DNA from: Bacteroidales bacterium
GTDB taxonomy: Bacteria; Bacteroidota; Bacteroidia; Bacteroidales; VadinHA17
DNA length: 48,962 nt
Reading direction: 5' to 3'
NCBI GenBank assembly: GCA_017999895.1
Contig: JAGNKY010000017.1
Coordinates: 1 to 48,962, forward strand
Each line of letters opens with the position of its first letter. The stretch's first letter is position 1. The position numbers and the translations under genes are program-made. Below the pieces are notes generated by a model that was not told where the DNA came from, searched no databases, and saw only the letters and a list, made by a program, of their open reading frames with translations. Below, piece by piece: positions 7,606 to 17,798 of this stretch.

Positions 7606-9444
7606 ATGTACGACATTCTCGAATTAAGTAAGAAACTAGTTCCTGAATTACGGGAAATTGCTAAGGAGCTTAATATTAAAAGAGCTGAATCACTTAAAAA
7701 ACAAGATCTTATATATAAGATTCTTGATCAGCAGGCTATTAATTCTTTAGAAAATAATAGTTCTGCTAAGTCTCATACTACCGAATCTCAATCTTCAACA
7801 AAAAATATTGAAGAACCGCCTGCTGAGAAATCCAATCGAAGAGGGAAAAGGCCGAGGTTTATTAAAAGCACATCTTCTCTTCCAAGGGAGTCAGTAATAA
7901 CAGTTTCTCCGACCGATATTGGGAGGCCTGAAACGAAGACAAAAGAATGGCATGAACAACAGAGAAAAATGAAGCTCGAGGATTCCAATTCAAAAAAAAC
8001 AGATTCGAGATCGGTTGGACAGAATGAAAAACAATGGGATAATAAACCTTTCATGTCTGGCCGAGATTATACTCAATCGCCATTAGAAAATAAGGAAATC
8101 ATCTATTCGAATGATGAAAAAATTAATAACGATTTGATTGACGACACTTATCTCAATATTCCAAACGGTGATTTAATTGATGAACAGATTAAACATGAGA
8201 ACAATTTTGTTGAACAGGTTATCGCTCCTGAAATCACCTATCAGGAAAAAGAGGTTCCTCCTGTTAAATCTGAGATTAAAAAAGAGGAAATAAAAGAAGA
8301 AAAGAAAGAGAAACCTTATGACTTTGAAGGCATCATCTACAGTACCGGAGTACTTGAGATAATGCCCGATGGGTACGGTTTTTTGAGGTCGGCCGATTAT
8401 AACTATCTCAACTCGCCCGATGATATTTATGTGTCGCAGTCGCAGATAAAACTATTCGGACTTAAGACGGGCGATACTATTACAGGGACCATAAGGCCGC
8501 CGCGTGAAGGTGAAAAATATTTCCCTCTTATAAAAGTAGAGGAGATTAACGGTCGAAGCCCGGATTTTATACGCGATAGAGTGCCTTTCGATTATCTTAC
8601 CCCTCTTTTCCCGAATGAAAAATTCACACTTTGTACACCGGGCGAAGGTTCTCTCTCTGTAAGAATTATTGATATGTTCTGTCCTATCGGTAAAGGCCAG
8701 AGAGGGCTCATCGTAGCTCAGCCTAAAACAGGAAAGACCATCCTTCTTCAGGAAATTGCAAATGCAATTTCCAGATACCATCCTGAGGTTTACCTAATTA
8801 TTCTCCTTGTGGATGAAAGGCCGGAAGAAGTGACCGATATGGCAAGAAACGTCAAGGCAGAAGTTATTGCCTCGACATTTGACGAACCTGCCGAACGACA
8901 TTGCCGTGTTGCAAATATAGTTCTGGAAAAAGCAAAGAGGCTTGTAGAATGCGGGCACGACGTAGTTATACTTCTCGATTCCATAACAAGGCTTGCAAGG
9001 GCTTACAATACTATATCACCGGCATCGGGTAAAGTACTTTCTGGTGGTGTCGATTCTAACGCTCTACATAAACCCAAGCGCTTCTTTGGCGCTGCACGAA
9101 ATATAGAAAATGGAGGCTCCCTTACAATAATCGCTACTGCCCTTACTGAAACCGGTTCAAAAATGGATGACGTCATATTTGAGGAATTTAAAGGAACAGG
9201 AAATATGGAACTTCAACTCGACCGAAAACTTGCTAACAGAAGAATCTTTCCTGCCATTGATATTCCTGCTTCAAGTACAAGAAGAGAAGACCTCCTTTTG
9301 AACAAAACTATAATGCAGAAAATATGGATTCTGCGCAACTACCTGAGCGACATGAATTCTGTCGAAGCTATGGAATTTCTTCGCGACAGACTGATGCAAA
9401 CAAAATCAAATGAGGAATTCCTGCTTTCAATGAACGAAAGTTGA
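7606..9444 (+). CDS. rho: Transcription termination factor Rho with extended linker
   Basis: Rho is the hexameric RNA helicase that ends transcription of untranslated RNA. The N-terminal Rho_N helical domain ([20 protein letters not shown]) covers residues 1-50. About residues 52-242 are a charged, low-complexity insert rich in E, K, S and N. The cold-shock-type RNA-binding domain follows ([15 protein letters not shown], about 247-315), then the ATPase with P-loop AQPKTGKT near 371-378, the DERPEEVTD motif, and the Q/R-loop region [20 protein letters not shown]. The ~612-residue length exceeds the roughly 420 of E. coli Rho because of the insert, which is usual in Bacteroidota. The insert may add RNA contacts or phase-separation ability, as reported for Bacteroides Rho. 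All catalytic motifs are present. Confidence 0.96.
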   Translation: MYDILELSKKLVPELREIAKELNIKRAESLKKQDLIYKILDQQAINSLENNSSAKSHTTESQSSTKNIEEPPAEKSNRRGKRPRFIKSTSSLPRESVITVSPTDIGRPETKTKEWHEQQRKMKLEDSNSKKTDSRSVGQNEKQWDNKPFMSGRDYTQSPLENKEIIYSNDEKINNDLIDDTYLNIPNGDLIDEQIKHENNFVEQVIAPEITYQEKEVPPVKSEIKKEEIKEEKKEKPYDFEGIIYSTGVLEIMPDGYGFLRSADYNYLNSPDDIYVSQSQIKLFGLKTGDTITGTIRPPREGEKYFPLIKVEEINGRSPDFIRDRVPFDYLTPLFPNEKFTLCTPGEGSLSVRIIDMFCPIGKGQRGLIVAQPKTGKTILLQEIANAISRYHPEVYLIILLVDERPEEVTDMARNVKAEVIASTFDEPAERHCRVANIVLEKAKRLVECGHDVVILLDSITRLARAYNTISPASGKVLSGGVDSNALHKPKRFFGAARNIENGGSLTIIATALTETGSKMDDVIFEEFKGTGNMELQLDRKLANRRIFPAIDIPASSTRREDLLLNKTIMQKIWILRNYLSDMNSVEAMEFLRDRLMQTKSNEEFLLSMNES

Positions 9445-9524
9445 AATATTATTTGATTTAAATTTATATATCGATTATTCTTTTAAATCATTATTAAATA
9501 AATTTTTAAAATTACAATATTACA

Positions 9525-12500
9525 ATGGGAAACAAAAAATTTATAGTATGCGACGGGAATCAGGCTGCAGCGCATATCGCCTATATGTTTAGCGAAGTAG
9601 CTTGCATTTATCCGATCACTCCTTCATCGACAATGGCTGAGTTTGTTGATGAATGGGCTGCAAATGGTTTAAAAAACATCTTTGGCGAAACCGTTAAGGT
9701 TGTTGAAATGCAATCTGAAGCTGGTGCCGCAGGAGCCGTTCATGGAGCTCTTCAGGCCGGCGCTCTTTGCTCAACATTTACAGCTTCACAAGGACTCCTG
9801 CTGATGATTCCAAATATGTACAAGATTTCCGGAGAATTACTCCCGGCTGTATTTCATGTTAGCGCTCGTACTGTCGCTGCACACGCCTTATCAATTTTCG
9901 GCGACCATAGCGATATCTATGCAACACGTCAAACAGGTTTTGCCATGCTTGCAAGCAGCAGTCCACAGGAAATTATGGACCTTGCCGGAGTTGCTCACCT
10001 TTCAGCAATAAAATCAAGGATACCTTTTCTACATTTCTTCGACGGCTTCCGTTCATCGGCAGAAATACAGAAAATAGAACTACTTGAACAAGACGATTTG
10101 AAAAAACTTATTGACTGGGAAGCACTAGAGAAATTCCGTAATAATGCTCTTAACCCGGAAAAACCTGTTATAAGAGGCACAGCTCAAAACCCGGATATCT
10201 TTTTCCAGGCAAGGGAAGCATCAAATAAATTTTACGAACCTGTTGCCGATATCGTGGCAAACTATATGAAAGAAATTTCCAAACTTACAGGAAGAGAATA
10301 TAAACCATTTACTTATTATGGTGCCCCCGATGCAGAAAATATTATTATCGCAATGGGTTCTATAACCGAAACTGCAAAAGAAACAATAGATTATCTTGCT
10401 CAAAAAGGTGAAAAAGCCGGAATCGTTACGGTTCATCTTTACAGACCTTTATCTGCGAAATATTTCTTCGATGTGATCCCCAAAACAGTTAAAAGAATCT
10501 CAGTGCTCGACAGGACTAAAGAGCCTGGAGCAAACGGTGATCCTCTCTATCTTGATATAAAAGGATTATTTTACGACAGAGATATAAGGCCACAGATTCT
10601 TGCAGGACGTTACGGATTAAGTTCGAAGGACACAACACCTGCAATGGTTATCTCCGTATATGAAAATATGAAACAAAAAGAACCCAGGGATCATTTTACT
10701 ATAGGGATCGTAGATGATGTAACATTCCAGTCACTACCTCAGCTTCCGGAAATAAATACTTCAACCCCCGGTACATATTCTGCTAAATTTTTTGGTATCG
10801 GTTCCGATGGCACTGTAGGAGCAAATAAGAATTCGATCAAAATAATAGGTGAGACAACTGATAAATATTGCCAGGGTTATTTTGCTTACGATTCAAAAAA
10901 ATCAGGAGGCCTTACAGTATCTCATCTTCGCTTTGGTGATCATCCTATACGTTCGCCTTATTATGTAAACACTCCCGATTTCGTCGCATGTCATGTTCCG
11001 GCATATCTCAATAAATATGACATGCTCAAAGGTCTGAAGAAAGGCGGAACTTTTCTTCTTAACTCACTATGGGACGCTGAAGAAACGAAAAAGCGACTCC
11101 CCGATCACATGAAAAAATATCTTGCTGAAAACAATATCGATTTTTATATCATTAATGCCACATCCATTGCAGAAGAAATAGGGCTTGGTACAAGAACTAA
11201 TACCATTATGCAATCGGCTTTCTTTAAAGTCTCGCAGGTTATCCCCTATGAGAAAGCTGTAGATGAAATGAAAAAAGCAATTTATAAAACGTATGGCCGT
11301 AAAGGCGATCGCGTTGTTGAAATGAATTACAAAGCTGTTTATAAGGGTGGTGAAGTGACTAAAGTCGATGTTTCTCCTGAATGGGCAAATATCAAAGTAG
11401 AAAAAATGGATGATAAAAAAGATATTCCTCCATTCATCCGCGACGTAGTTGAGCCTATCAATAAAATGGAAGGTGATAGTCTTCCTGTAAGCGTCTTTTC
11501 CGGTAGAGAAGACGGCTCATTCCCTCCGGGAACCTCTGCTTATGAAAAAAGAGGTATTGCAGTTAATGTTCCGGAATGGCTGCCCGAGTATTGCATACAA
11601 TGTAACCAATGCGCCTATGTATGTCCGCATGCTGCAATACGTCCTTTCCTTCTTACCGAAGAAGAAGCTTCAAAAGCACCAGAAGGAACAAAACTTTTGC
11701 AAGGTATCCCCGGTGTACTTAAAGCCTATAAATACAGGCTACAGGTAAGTGTTTACGATTGTACCGGCTGCGGAATATGCGAGAATGTTTGTCCGACTAA
11801 GACCAAAGCACTCGTGATGAAGCCTCTGGAGACACAACTATCAGAATCAGAACGCTGGACTTACATGCATGAAAAAGTAGGATACAAAGACAACATTGTG
11901 GATAAATTCCTTAATGTCAAAAACAGCCAGTTTGCACAGCCACTTTTTGAATTCTCAGGTGCTTGTTCAGGTTGCGGTGAAACTCCTTATATTAAACTTA
12001 TAACTCAGTTGTTCGGCGACAGAATGACTATTGCAAATGCTACCGGATGTTCATCTATTTATGGAGCATCGGCACCTTCCATGCCGTACACGATAAATAA
12101 AAACGGACACGGCCCTGCATGGGCTAATTCTCTTTTCGAGGACAATGCCGAATACGGTTACGGAATGGCTCTGGGATCTAATAAACTAAGAGAGCGTATA
12201 GCCATTAAGATGCAGGAAGCCATCAGTAATAAAACTGTAAACACCGACACTGAGGTGGCTTTTAAGGAATGGCTTGAAGTTCGAAACGATGCCGAAGCTT
12301 CAAAAACAGCATCGGCAAAAGTTGTTGAAGCATGCGAGAAAGATAAATCACAAATAGCTAAGGATATACTTTCACTTAAACAATATCTGGTTAAAAAATC
12401 ACACTGGATAATCGGAGGCGACGGCTGGGCTTACGACATTGGATTCGGAGGGCTCGATCATGTAATTGCTTCAAGAGAAGATTTAAACATGCTCGTCCTC

Positions 12501-13073
12501 GATACTGAGGTTTACTCGAACACCGGCGGTCAATCATCAAAATCAACACCTGCCGGAGCGATTGCAAAATTTGCTGCTTCAGGCAAGAAAATCAAGAAAA
12601 AAGATCTTGGCATGATGGCTATAAGTTATGGATACGTCTATGTTGCACAAGTGGCAATGGGAGCAAATAATGCGCAGTTCCTCAAAGCGGTAAGGGAGGC
12701 TGAAGCTTATCCCGGGCCTTCTCTCATTATAGCATACTCGCCATGTATTAATCATGGTCTGGTTGAAGGAATGAGTAAGGCAATGGAGCAAGAGGAAAGA
12801 GCCGTACAGGCAGGCTACTGGCATCTATATAGATATAACCCGCTGCTGGAAGCCGAAGGCAAAAATCCTTTCATACTCGATTCAAAAGAACCCGACTGGT
12901 CAAAATTCCAGGAGTTTTTGCATTCTGAAGTTCGTTATAACTCCCTTCTCAAAACATTCCCCGAGGAAGCAGAAATACTTTTCAAAGCCGCCGAGGAAAA
13001 TGCGAAATGGAGATACCAGGCATACCAGAGGCTTGCCTTACAGTATGAGCAAGCTACAAAAAATGCGGAATAG
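9525..13073 (+). CDS. nifJ: Pyruvate:ferredoxin (flavodoxin) oxidoreductase, single-chain
   Basis: The 1182-residue homodimeric enzyme oxidises pyruvate and CoA to acetyl-CoA and CO2, passing electrons to ferredoxin or flavodoxin. The N-terminal pyrimidine-binding domain starts DGNQAAAHIAYMFSEVACIY. Two ferredoxin-type 4Fe-4S motifs, CIQCNQCAYVCPH (near 690) and CTGCGICENVCPT (near 746), sit in the central domain. The proximal cluster and thiamine-binding domain include SGACSGCGETPYIK (near 812), NATGCSSIYG and GGDGWAYDIGFGGLDHV (near 963), with the NTGGQSSKSTP loop. All domains are fused in one chain, the arrangement of anaerobic bacteria. It is probably monocistronic, ending in a perfect palindrome at 13210-13241. 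Its presence points to an anaerobic or fermentative lifestyle. Confidence 0.97.
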   Translation: MGNKKFIVCDGNQAAAHIAYMFSEVACIYPITPSSTMAEFVDEWAANGLKNIFGETVKVVEMQSEAGAAGAVHGALQAGALCSTFTASQGLLLMIPNMYKISGELLPAVFHVSARTVAAHALSIFGDHSDIYATRQTGFAMLASSSPQEIMDLAGVAHLSAIKSRIPFLHFFDGFRSSAEIQKIELLEQDDLKKLIDWEALEKFRNNALNPEKPVIRGTAQNPDIFFQAREASNKFYEPVADIVANYMKEISKLTGREYKPFTYYGAPDAENIIIAMGSITETAKETIDYLAQKGEKAGIVTVHLYRPLSAKYFFDVIPKTVKRISVLDRTKEPGANGDPLYLDIKGLFYDRDIRPQILAGRYGLSSKDTTPAMVISVYENMKQKEPRDHFTIGIVDDVTFQSLPQLPEINTSTPGTYSAKFFGIGSDGTVGANKNSIKIIGETTDKYCQGYFAYDSKKSGGLTVSHLRFGDHPIRSPYYVNTPDFVACHVPAYLNKYDMLKGLKKGGTFLLNSLWDAEETKKRLPDHMKKYLAENNIDFYIINATSIAEEIGLGTRTNTIMQSAFFKVSQVIPYEKAVDEMKKAIYKTYGRKGDRVVEMNYKAVYKGGEVTKVDVSPEWANIKVEKMDDKKDIPPFIRDVVEPINKMEGDSLPVSVFSGREDGSFPPGTSAYEKRGIAVNVPEWLPEYCIQCNQCAYVCPHAAIRPFLLTEEEASKAPEGTKLLQGIPGVLKAYKYRLQVSVYDCTGCGICENVCPTKTKALVMKPLETQLSESERWTYMHEKVGYKDNIVDKFLNVKNSQFAQPLFEFSGACSGCGETPYIKLITQLFGDRMTIANATGCSSIYGASAPSMPYTINKNGHGPAWANSLFEDNAEYGYGMALGSNKLRERIAIKMQEAISNKTVNTDTEVAFKEWLEVRNDAEASKTASAKVVEACEKDKSQIAKDILSLKQYLVKKSHWIIGGDGWAYDIGFGGLDHVIASREDLNMLVLDTEVYSNTGGQSSKSTPAGAIAKFAASGKKIKKKDLGMMAISYGYVYVAQVAMGANNAQFLKAVREAEAYPGPSLIIAYSPCINHGLVEGMSKAMEQEERAVQAGYWHLYRYNPLLEAEGKNPFILDSKEPDWSKFQEFLHSEVRYNSLLKTFPEEAEILFKAAEENAKWRYQAYQRLALQYEQATKNAE

Positions 13074-13084
13074 GGATTTGTGAT

Positions 13085-13190
13085 GGACCATTGATGATGG
13101 ATGATGGATGATGAAAATACCCCTCCCTACCTCCCCAGAGTGGTGAGGAGAAGCGAGGTATAACTCAGTGCTAATCCGTGAATTCAATGG
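13085..13190. repeat. Degenerate relative of the dispersed repeat
   Basis: The tract after nifJ begins with GATGATGG-type short tandem repeats and ends with GTGCTAATCCGTG. Both elements recur in the dispersed repeats at 32, 41, 46 and 48 kb. The match is partial and the middle part is different, so this may be a decayed copy. Confidence 0.35.
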
Positions 13191-13209
13191 TTAATAAAAG
13201 AAATGTTAC

Positions 13210-13241
13210 AGAACCAACTTATTAGCTAATAAGTTGGTTCT
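13210..13241. terminator. Perfect 32-nt palindrome, putative nifJ terminator
   Basis: AGAACCAACTTATTAG and its exact reverse complement form a 16-bp uninterrupted dyad, followed by a T-rich tract (TGATTGTTTA). It lies between nifJ and ruvX. A loop would open at the A+T centre. It could end the nifJ transcript; a protein-binding role is possible. Confidence 0.5.
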
Positions 13242-13304
13242 GATTGTTTATATCGTTTCTGAGTTATTGATTAAGGAACATGAGGAAGCGAGAAAAAGTT
13301 TTTG

Positions 13305-13312
13305 TATTTTTG
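13305..13312 (+). promoter_or_regulatory. Bacteroidota -7 element of the ruvX-def-comEC cluster
   Basis: TATTTTTG matches TAnnTTTG and ends 14 bp before the ruvX ATG at 13327. It would yield a leader of about 10 nt. The three downstream genes are spaced 12 and 42 bp apart and could be read from it. Confidence 0.5.
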
Positions 13313-13326
13313 CCGGTTGTTAATTT

Positions 13327-13749
13327 ATGGGAAGGATACTTGCAATTGATTATGGTCGAAAAAGAACGGGGCTGGCAGTAACAGATCCGCTGCAAATAAT
13401 AGCATCACCCCTTCTGACCCTGCCCACAGGCAAGCTTGAAGAATATCTTTCAGAATACCTTAAAAATGAAAAAGTAGATGCAATTGTTGTGGGATATCCA
13501 AAAAAAATGAACAATACACCGAGTGAAGCTGTTAAATATATAAATCCTTTTTTAAAGAGAATAAGAAAATTGTTCCCCGATATGCCGGTTTACCTTGAAG
13601 ATGAAAGACTTACATCCATAATTAGCCAGAAAACAATTCTCGAGGGTGGAGTGAAAAAGAAAGAGAGAATGGACAAATCGCTTGCCGACAAGATAAGCGC
13701 TTCACTTATTTTGCAGTCATTTCTTGAAAAAAGGGAATTTGAAAGTTAA
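13327..13749 (+). CDS. ruvX: YqgF/RuvX family putative Holliday junction resolvase / pre-16S rRNA nuclease
   Basis: The 140-residue RNase H-fold protein has the family length and motifs: ILAIDYGRKRTGLAVTDP at the N-terminus with the first catalytic Asp (D8), VVGYPKKMNN in the middle, EDERLTS with the catalytic Glu, and the C-terminal DKISASLILQSFL with the last Asp. YqgF proteins process the 5' end of 16S rRNA in E. coli and have been proposed as Holliday junction resolvases. The gene opens a compact cluster with def 12 bp downstream; the ruvX-def pair is common in Bacteroidota. Confidence 0.93.
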   Translation: MGRILAIDYGRKRTGLAVTDPLQIIASPLLTLPTGKLEEYLSEYLKNEKVDAIVVGYPKKMNNTPSEAVKYINPFLKRIRKLFPDMPVYLEDERLTSIISQKTILEGGVKKKERMDKSLADKISASLILQSFLEKREFES

Positions 13750-13761
13750 AAGATTATTACA

Positions 13762-14328
13762 ATGATTTATCCTATTGTTGTTTATGGTCATCCTATTTTG
13801 AATAAAGTGGCAGAAGAAATTGATAAAAATTATGAAGGTTTAAACCAGCTTATTGACGATATGTTCGAAACGCTGTACCATGCTGAAGGAGTAGGTCTGG
13901 CTGCACCACAAATAGGAAAATCATTAAGAATCTTTGTAATCGACGGTGCCCCGCTTGCTGACGATGATCCTGGTTTTGCCGACTTTAAAAAAGTTTTTAT
14001 TAATCCTGAAATCATTGAAAAAAATAATGAATTTGACCTGACCAACGAAGGATGCCTGAGTATTCCCAATATTCGTGAAGATGTTAAAAGAGAATCGCTA
14101 ATAAGGATCCAATATTATGATAAAAACTGGAAATTTCATGACGAGACATTCAAAGATTATAAGGCGAGAATTATTCTTCATGAATATGACCATCTCGATG
14201 GGATATTATTTGTTGAAAAAATCAATCCTTTAAGAAAAACACTAATAAAAGGCAAACTCAACGATATAGCCAGGGGTAGATTCAAGGCTAAATATAAAAC
14301 TCTGGTATATTCTCAGCATAAAAAATAA
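13762..14328 (+). CDS. def: Peptide deformylase
   Basis: Peptide deformylase removes the formyl group from the N-terminal methionine of nascent proteins. All three metal-site motifs are present in the 188-residue protein: GVGLAAPQIG (43-52), EGCLSIP with metal ligand C98 (96-102), and HEYDH with H140, E141 and H144. Length and spacing are standard for the family. An insertion rich in acidic residues (DGAPLADDDPGFADFK) between motifs 1 and 2 is typical of Bacteroidota homologues. It follows ruvX by 12 bp and is probably co-transcribed with it. Confidence 0.96.
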   Translation: MIYPIVVYGHPILNKVAEEIDKNYEGLNQLIDDMFETLYHAEGVGLAAPQIGKSLRIFVIDGAPLADDDPGFADFKKVFINPEIIEKNNEFDLTNEGCLSIPNIREDVKRESLIRIQYYDKNWKFHDETFKDYKARIILHEYDHLDGILFVEKINPLRKTLIKGKLNDIARGRFKAKYKTLVYSQHKK

Positions 14329-14370
14329 AAACTTTTTTATATCTTTCAGCAGTCTCAAAGGCTGCATCAA

Positions 14371-16365
14371 GTGCTTCATAAAAAGATACCTTTTTTAAGG
14401 CTTTTCGTTCCATTATGCCTTGGCATAATAGCCGCAATTTATATTCATCTATCTGTAAAAGTGTTATTCTTCATTATTCCTGTTGAGATAACCTGTACGA
14501 TCCTCGGCATGTTTTCTCACGATAATGGAAATAATCCATATTATGGTATTTTTCTTTCATTTCTGCTTTTTACATGTGGATTACTTTTCAGAACTTATGA
14601 AAAAGAGAGACTTACAACTTTTGACAGTCAAAGCCGGATATTTATGTCAGAAGTATCAGATTTCCCTGAAGAAAAGCCAAATTCATTCATCATAAAAACA
14701 AAACTAATAAGTATTTTTTCCAATAATGTTCCTGAAAAAGTAAGAGGTTCTATTCTATTATATCATGAAAAAGACTCGACAGGGAAGAATCTCGTCCCTG
14801 GAGATATATTGATTATCAAATGCCAGCCAATTGAAATCACCAACAGAGGAAATCCGTGTGAGTTCAATTATAAATTCTATATGGAGTCGAGAGGATTCAG
14901 GTATTACGCTTTTACCAAACATTCCGATATTCTTTACTTTAAGAGACCTGCTTCGATAAGCATTCTCAATAAGGCTCTTATTTACCGTAGTCGTATTATT
15001 AATCTATATCGTGAAAGAGGTCTCGATGGAGAAAATCTTGCATTAGCAGCTGCAATCACCCTTGGTGAAAAAACGTTGCTCGAGGATGAACAGAAAGACC
15101 AGTTTGCAAAGGCCGGCGTAATGCATATAATGGCTGTTTCGGGTCTTCATGCAGGGGTACTGAGTATGTTTATATTTGGAATGCTCTTTTTTCTGAAAGG
15201 AAAACTCAACATTGTAAGGTTGATTATTACAATTGCCGTTTTATGGGCATTCTCTTTCATTGCAGGCTTATCTACCTCGGTTGTAAGAGCTTCACTTATG
15301 TTTTCATTTCTTCATACGGGAAATCTACTAAAAAGAAAAACAAATTCAATAAATACAATGCTGGCTTCTGCATTTATACTTGCTGTATTATGGCCGTCTG
15401 TAGTTTTTGATGCTGCTTTTCTTCTATCATACCATGCAGTGTTGTTCATTATTCTGTTTTATAAGAAGTTTTATGATATATTCAATTTTAGCGGAAAAAT
15501 TGCGGACAAAATATGGCAATCTACGGCAATGTCCATTATTGCCCAGGAAGGAACTCTCCCTCTTACCTTGATGCTTTTTAACCGTTTCCCGCTTCTGTTC
15601 ATTTTTTCTAATCTTGTAATTATACCTGTTTCTTACATAATAATAGTTTGTGGATTCCTGACAATAATTTTATCATTTTCAGCTCTACTTTCGGGTATTA
15701 CTGCATATTGCATGAATATTACTGCAGGTCTGGCCGGATTTCTTACTAAAATGACTTCGAAAATTCCTTTTGCATCAGTAGAAGATATAGGCCTTTCAAC
15801 TCCATCGGGTATTATTCTTACTGTTTTCCTTTTAATGCTAACGCAGAACCTTCTTAAAAGAGACAGTCTGAAAAGTATTTATCCTATTGTAGTTTTTTCA
15901 TTGTTTATGATTACTCAGACTGTTACAAGTATTTTGACGGTGAATCACAACGAAGTAATTGTTTATAACACGTCAGTGCCAGCTATTGGAATAAAGTCGG
16001 GCCGATTTCTTTATCTTTTTTGTACTGACGATACAATTCCGAAAGAAGTCAAACGTCACTGTTCATCATCCGGACTCAAACTTTGCATTAAAAACAATAT
16101 TTCAGATAAGACACTGCTGGTAAAAGCTGGAAATATACAAGTACTTATTGCCGGTGATAAGATTCCAGATATTACCGGGACCAATCCGGATATAGTAATA
16201 TTTACAGGCCGGCAATTCTCTTCATTGCCGGCAGGTATTCAACCTTCGATAGCAATATATTCGTCGGCATTTCCACCGAGCCGATATAACAAATTTATGG
16301 GCCATGGTTCCGATTGTTCTTTTTATTTTGTAAAAAAGAACGGGTGTTTCAAGTTAAGGATTTGA
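14371..16365 (+). CDS. comEC: ComEC/Rec2-family membrane protein
   Basis: ComEC forms the inner-membrane channel for single-stranded DNA uptake. The 664-residue protein has two or three N-terminal helices, a DUF4131-like extracytoplasmic domain (about 85-195), and the Competence domain with its diagnostic stretch HIMAVSGLHAGVLSMF (near 252) and GLSTSVVRAS, followed by about eight helices. The C-terminus (about 530-664) is short and lacks the HXHXDH motif of the metallo-beta-lactamase nuclease domain present in Bacillus ComEC, a common situation in Bacteroidota. The start is a GTG at 14371. Family assignment is secure; actual transformation competence is not implied, as the gene is widespread in non-competent strains. 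Confidence 0.88.
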   Translation: MLHKKIPFLRLFVPLCLGIIAAIYIHLSVKVLFFIIPVEITCTILGMFSHDNGNNPYYGIFLSFLLFTCGLLFRTYEKERLTTFDSQSRIFMSEVSDFPEEKPNSFIIKTKLISIFSNNVPEKVRGSILLYHEKDSTGKNLVPGDILIIKCQPIEITNRGNPCEFNYKFYMESRGFRYYAFTKHSDILYFKRPASISILNKALIYRSRIINLYRERGLDGENLALAAAITLGEKTLLEDEQKDQFAKAGVMHIMAVSGLHAGVLSMFIFGMLFFLKGKLNIVRLIITIAVLWAFSFIAGLSTSVVRASLMFSFLHTGNLLKRKTNSINTMLASAFILAVLWPSVVFDAAFLLSYHAVLFIILFYKKFYDIFNFSGKIADKIWQSTAMSIIAQEGTLPLTLMLFNRFPLLFIFSNLVIIPVSYIIIVCGFLTIILSFSALLSGITAYCMNITAGLAGFLTKMTSKIPFASVEDIGLSTPSGIILTVFLLMLTQNLLKRDSLKSIYPIVVFSLFMITQTVTSILTVNHNEVIVYNTSVPAIGIKSGRFLYLFCTDDTIPKEVKRHCSSSGLKLCIKNNISDKTLLVKAGNIQVLIAGDKIPDITGTNPDIVIFTGRQFSSLPAGIQPSIAIYSSAFPPSRYNKFMGHGSDCSFYFVKKNGCFKLRI

Positions 16366-16448
16366 ATCGAATTTGAATTATTGTATCAAAATAGTTGAGT
16401 ATTCATTATTTTATAGCTTATTTTGCTTGTTTTTTAATTTGCATAGAT

Positions 16449-17789
16449 ATGAGGATCATTATTGCGGGAGCAGGTGAAGTAGGTACACATCTTGCAAAGA
16501 TGTTGTCGAATGAGAATCATGAAATACTTATCATCGACCCTGATGAAGAGAGGCTTAAGCCGATTGATTCGACCATGGATGTAATGACTTTTCATGGTCC
16601 ATCTACTTCAATAAGTCTTCTTCAGAATGCGATGAGAAAAAAGACCGATCTTTTTATCGCAGTGACTAATTCGGAAGCCAGTAACATAACATCGTGCATA
16701 CTTGCAAAAAGGCTTGGAGCTGTAAAAACAATAGCAAGAATTGACAACCTCGAATATATCGAACAGGAAAATGAAAACTTCTTCAGGTCGCTGGGAATAG
16801 ATTCGCTCATTTATCCTGAGCTCATTGCAGCAAGGGAAGTATTGATGCTGTTACAGGAAAGTGGCACGACTGATTTTATGGAGTTTTCAGGTGGTAAACT
16901 TGCATTATATGTTCAAAAGCTTGACGAAAAGGCACCTACTCTGAATATGACACTCCAAGAAATAAGCAAGGAATTCAAAAGTGACAAATATAGGGCAGTA
17001 GCAATAAAAAGAAATAATCATACCATAATTCCTAAGGCCGATGATGTTTTACAACTTGGCGATCTGGTTTATATCATCTCAACCAATGAAGGGATAAATG
17101 AAATGATGAAGGCTTCAGGAAAAGAAGTTTTTGAAACACAGAATATTATGATTATCGGAGGCAGCAGGATAGGTAAGCATATTGCCTATTACATGCAAAA
17201 ATCGTGTGCAGTTAAATTGATAGACATCAATAAGGAAAAGTGTGAGACTCTTGCTGAAGTGCTTGATAATACCCTTATCATAAACGGTGATTGTCGCGAT
17301 GTGGACCTTCTAAATCGCGAAGGAATAGGCATGATGGATTGTTTTATTGCTGTTACCGGTAATTCCGAAACTAATATTCTTTCCTGTCTGCTTGCCAAAA
17401 AATTAGGTGTGAAGAAAACCATCGCAGAAGTTGAAAACATGGAATACATTAATCTTGCTGTAAACATTGGGATAGATACAATTATCAATAAAAAGATATC
17501 TTCCGCCAGCAGGATATTTCGCCATACAATAAATCCGAATGTTATACAGGTTAAATATCTAACTGGTGTTGATGCTGAAGTTATAGAATTTATTGTACCC
17601 CCTAATGCCAAGATCACAAAGGGCACGCTTCGTAGTATAGATTTTCCGGATGATGCGATTGTTTGTGGCGGCATCAGAAATGATGAACCATTTATTGCTT
17701 TTGCTGACACTATGATAAAAGCAGGCGACCGTGTAGTGGTCTTTACACTTCCTTCAGCAGTTGATAAAGTTACAAAGTTCTTCATTTAA
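16449..17789 (+). CDS. trkA: Trk potassium uptake regulatory subunit TrkA
   Basis: TrkA is the cytoplasmic NAD(H)/nucleotide-binding regulatory subunit of the Trk potassium channel. The open frame extends upstream to a TTG at 16395, but the ATG at 16449 starts exactly at the Rossmann strand MRIIIAGAGEVGTHLAKML, so it is preferred. The 446-residue protein is a tandem repeat: TrkA_N (1-120), TrkA_C (about 140-215), a second TrkA_N (from IMIIGGSRIGKHIAYYMQ, about 230-350) and a second TrkA_C (about 370-446). This two-fold layout matches E. coli TrkA. It lies 9 bp upstream of trkH and the two are clearly an operon. Confidence 0.94.
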   Translation: MRIIIAGAGEVGTHLAKMLSNENHEILIIDPDEERLKPIDSTMDVMTFHGPSTSISLLQNAMRKKTDLFIAVTNSEASNITSCILAKRLGAVKTIARIDNLEYIEQENENFFRSLGIDSLIYPELIAAREVLMLLQESGTTDFMEFSGGKLALYVQKLDEKAPTLNMTLQEISKEFKSDKYRAVAIKRNNHTIIPKADDVLQLGDLVYIISTNEGINEMMKASGKEVFETQNIMIIGGSRIGKHIAYYMQKSCAVKLIDINKEKCETLAEVLDNTLIINGDCRDVDLLNREGIGMMDCFIAVTGNSETNILSCLLAKKLGVKKTIAEVENMEYINLAVNIGIDTIINKKISSASRIFRHTINPNVIQVKYLTGVDAEVIEFIVPPNAKITKGTLRSIDFPDDAIVCGGIRNDEPFIAFADTMIKAGDRVVVFTLPSAVDKVTKFFI

Positions 17790-17798
17790 CCATTATTT

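Noticed and set aside
16395..16448. An 18-residue N-terminal hydrophobic extension of TrkA
   Set aside because: It would start at TTG and add a hydrophobic segment to a cytoplasmic protein. The ATG at 16449 begins exactly at the Rossmann strand.
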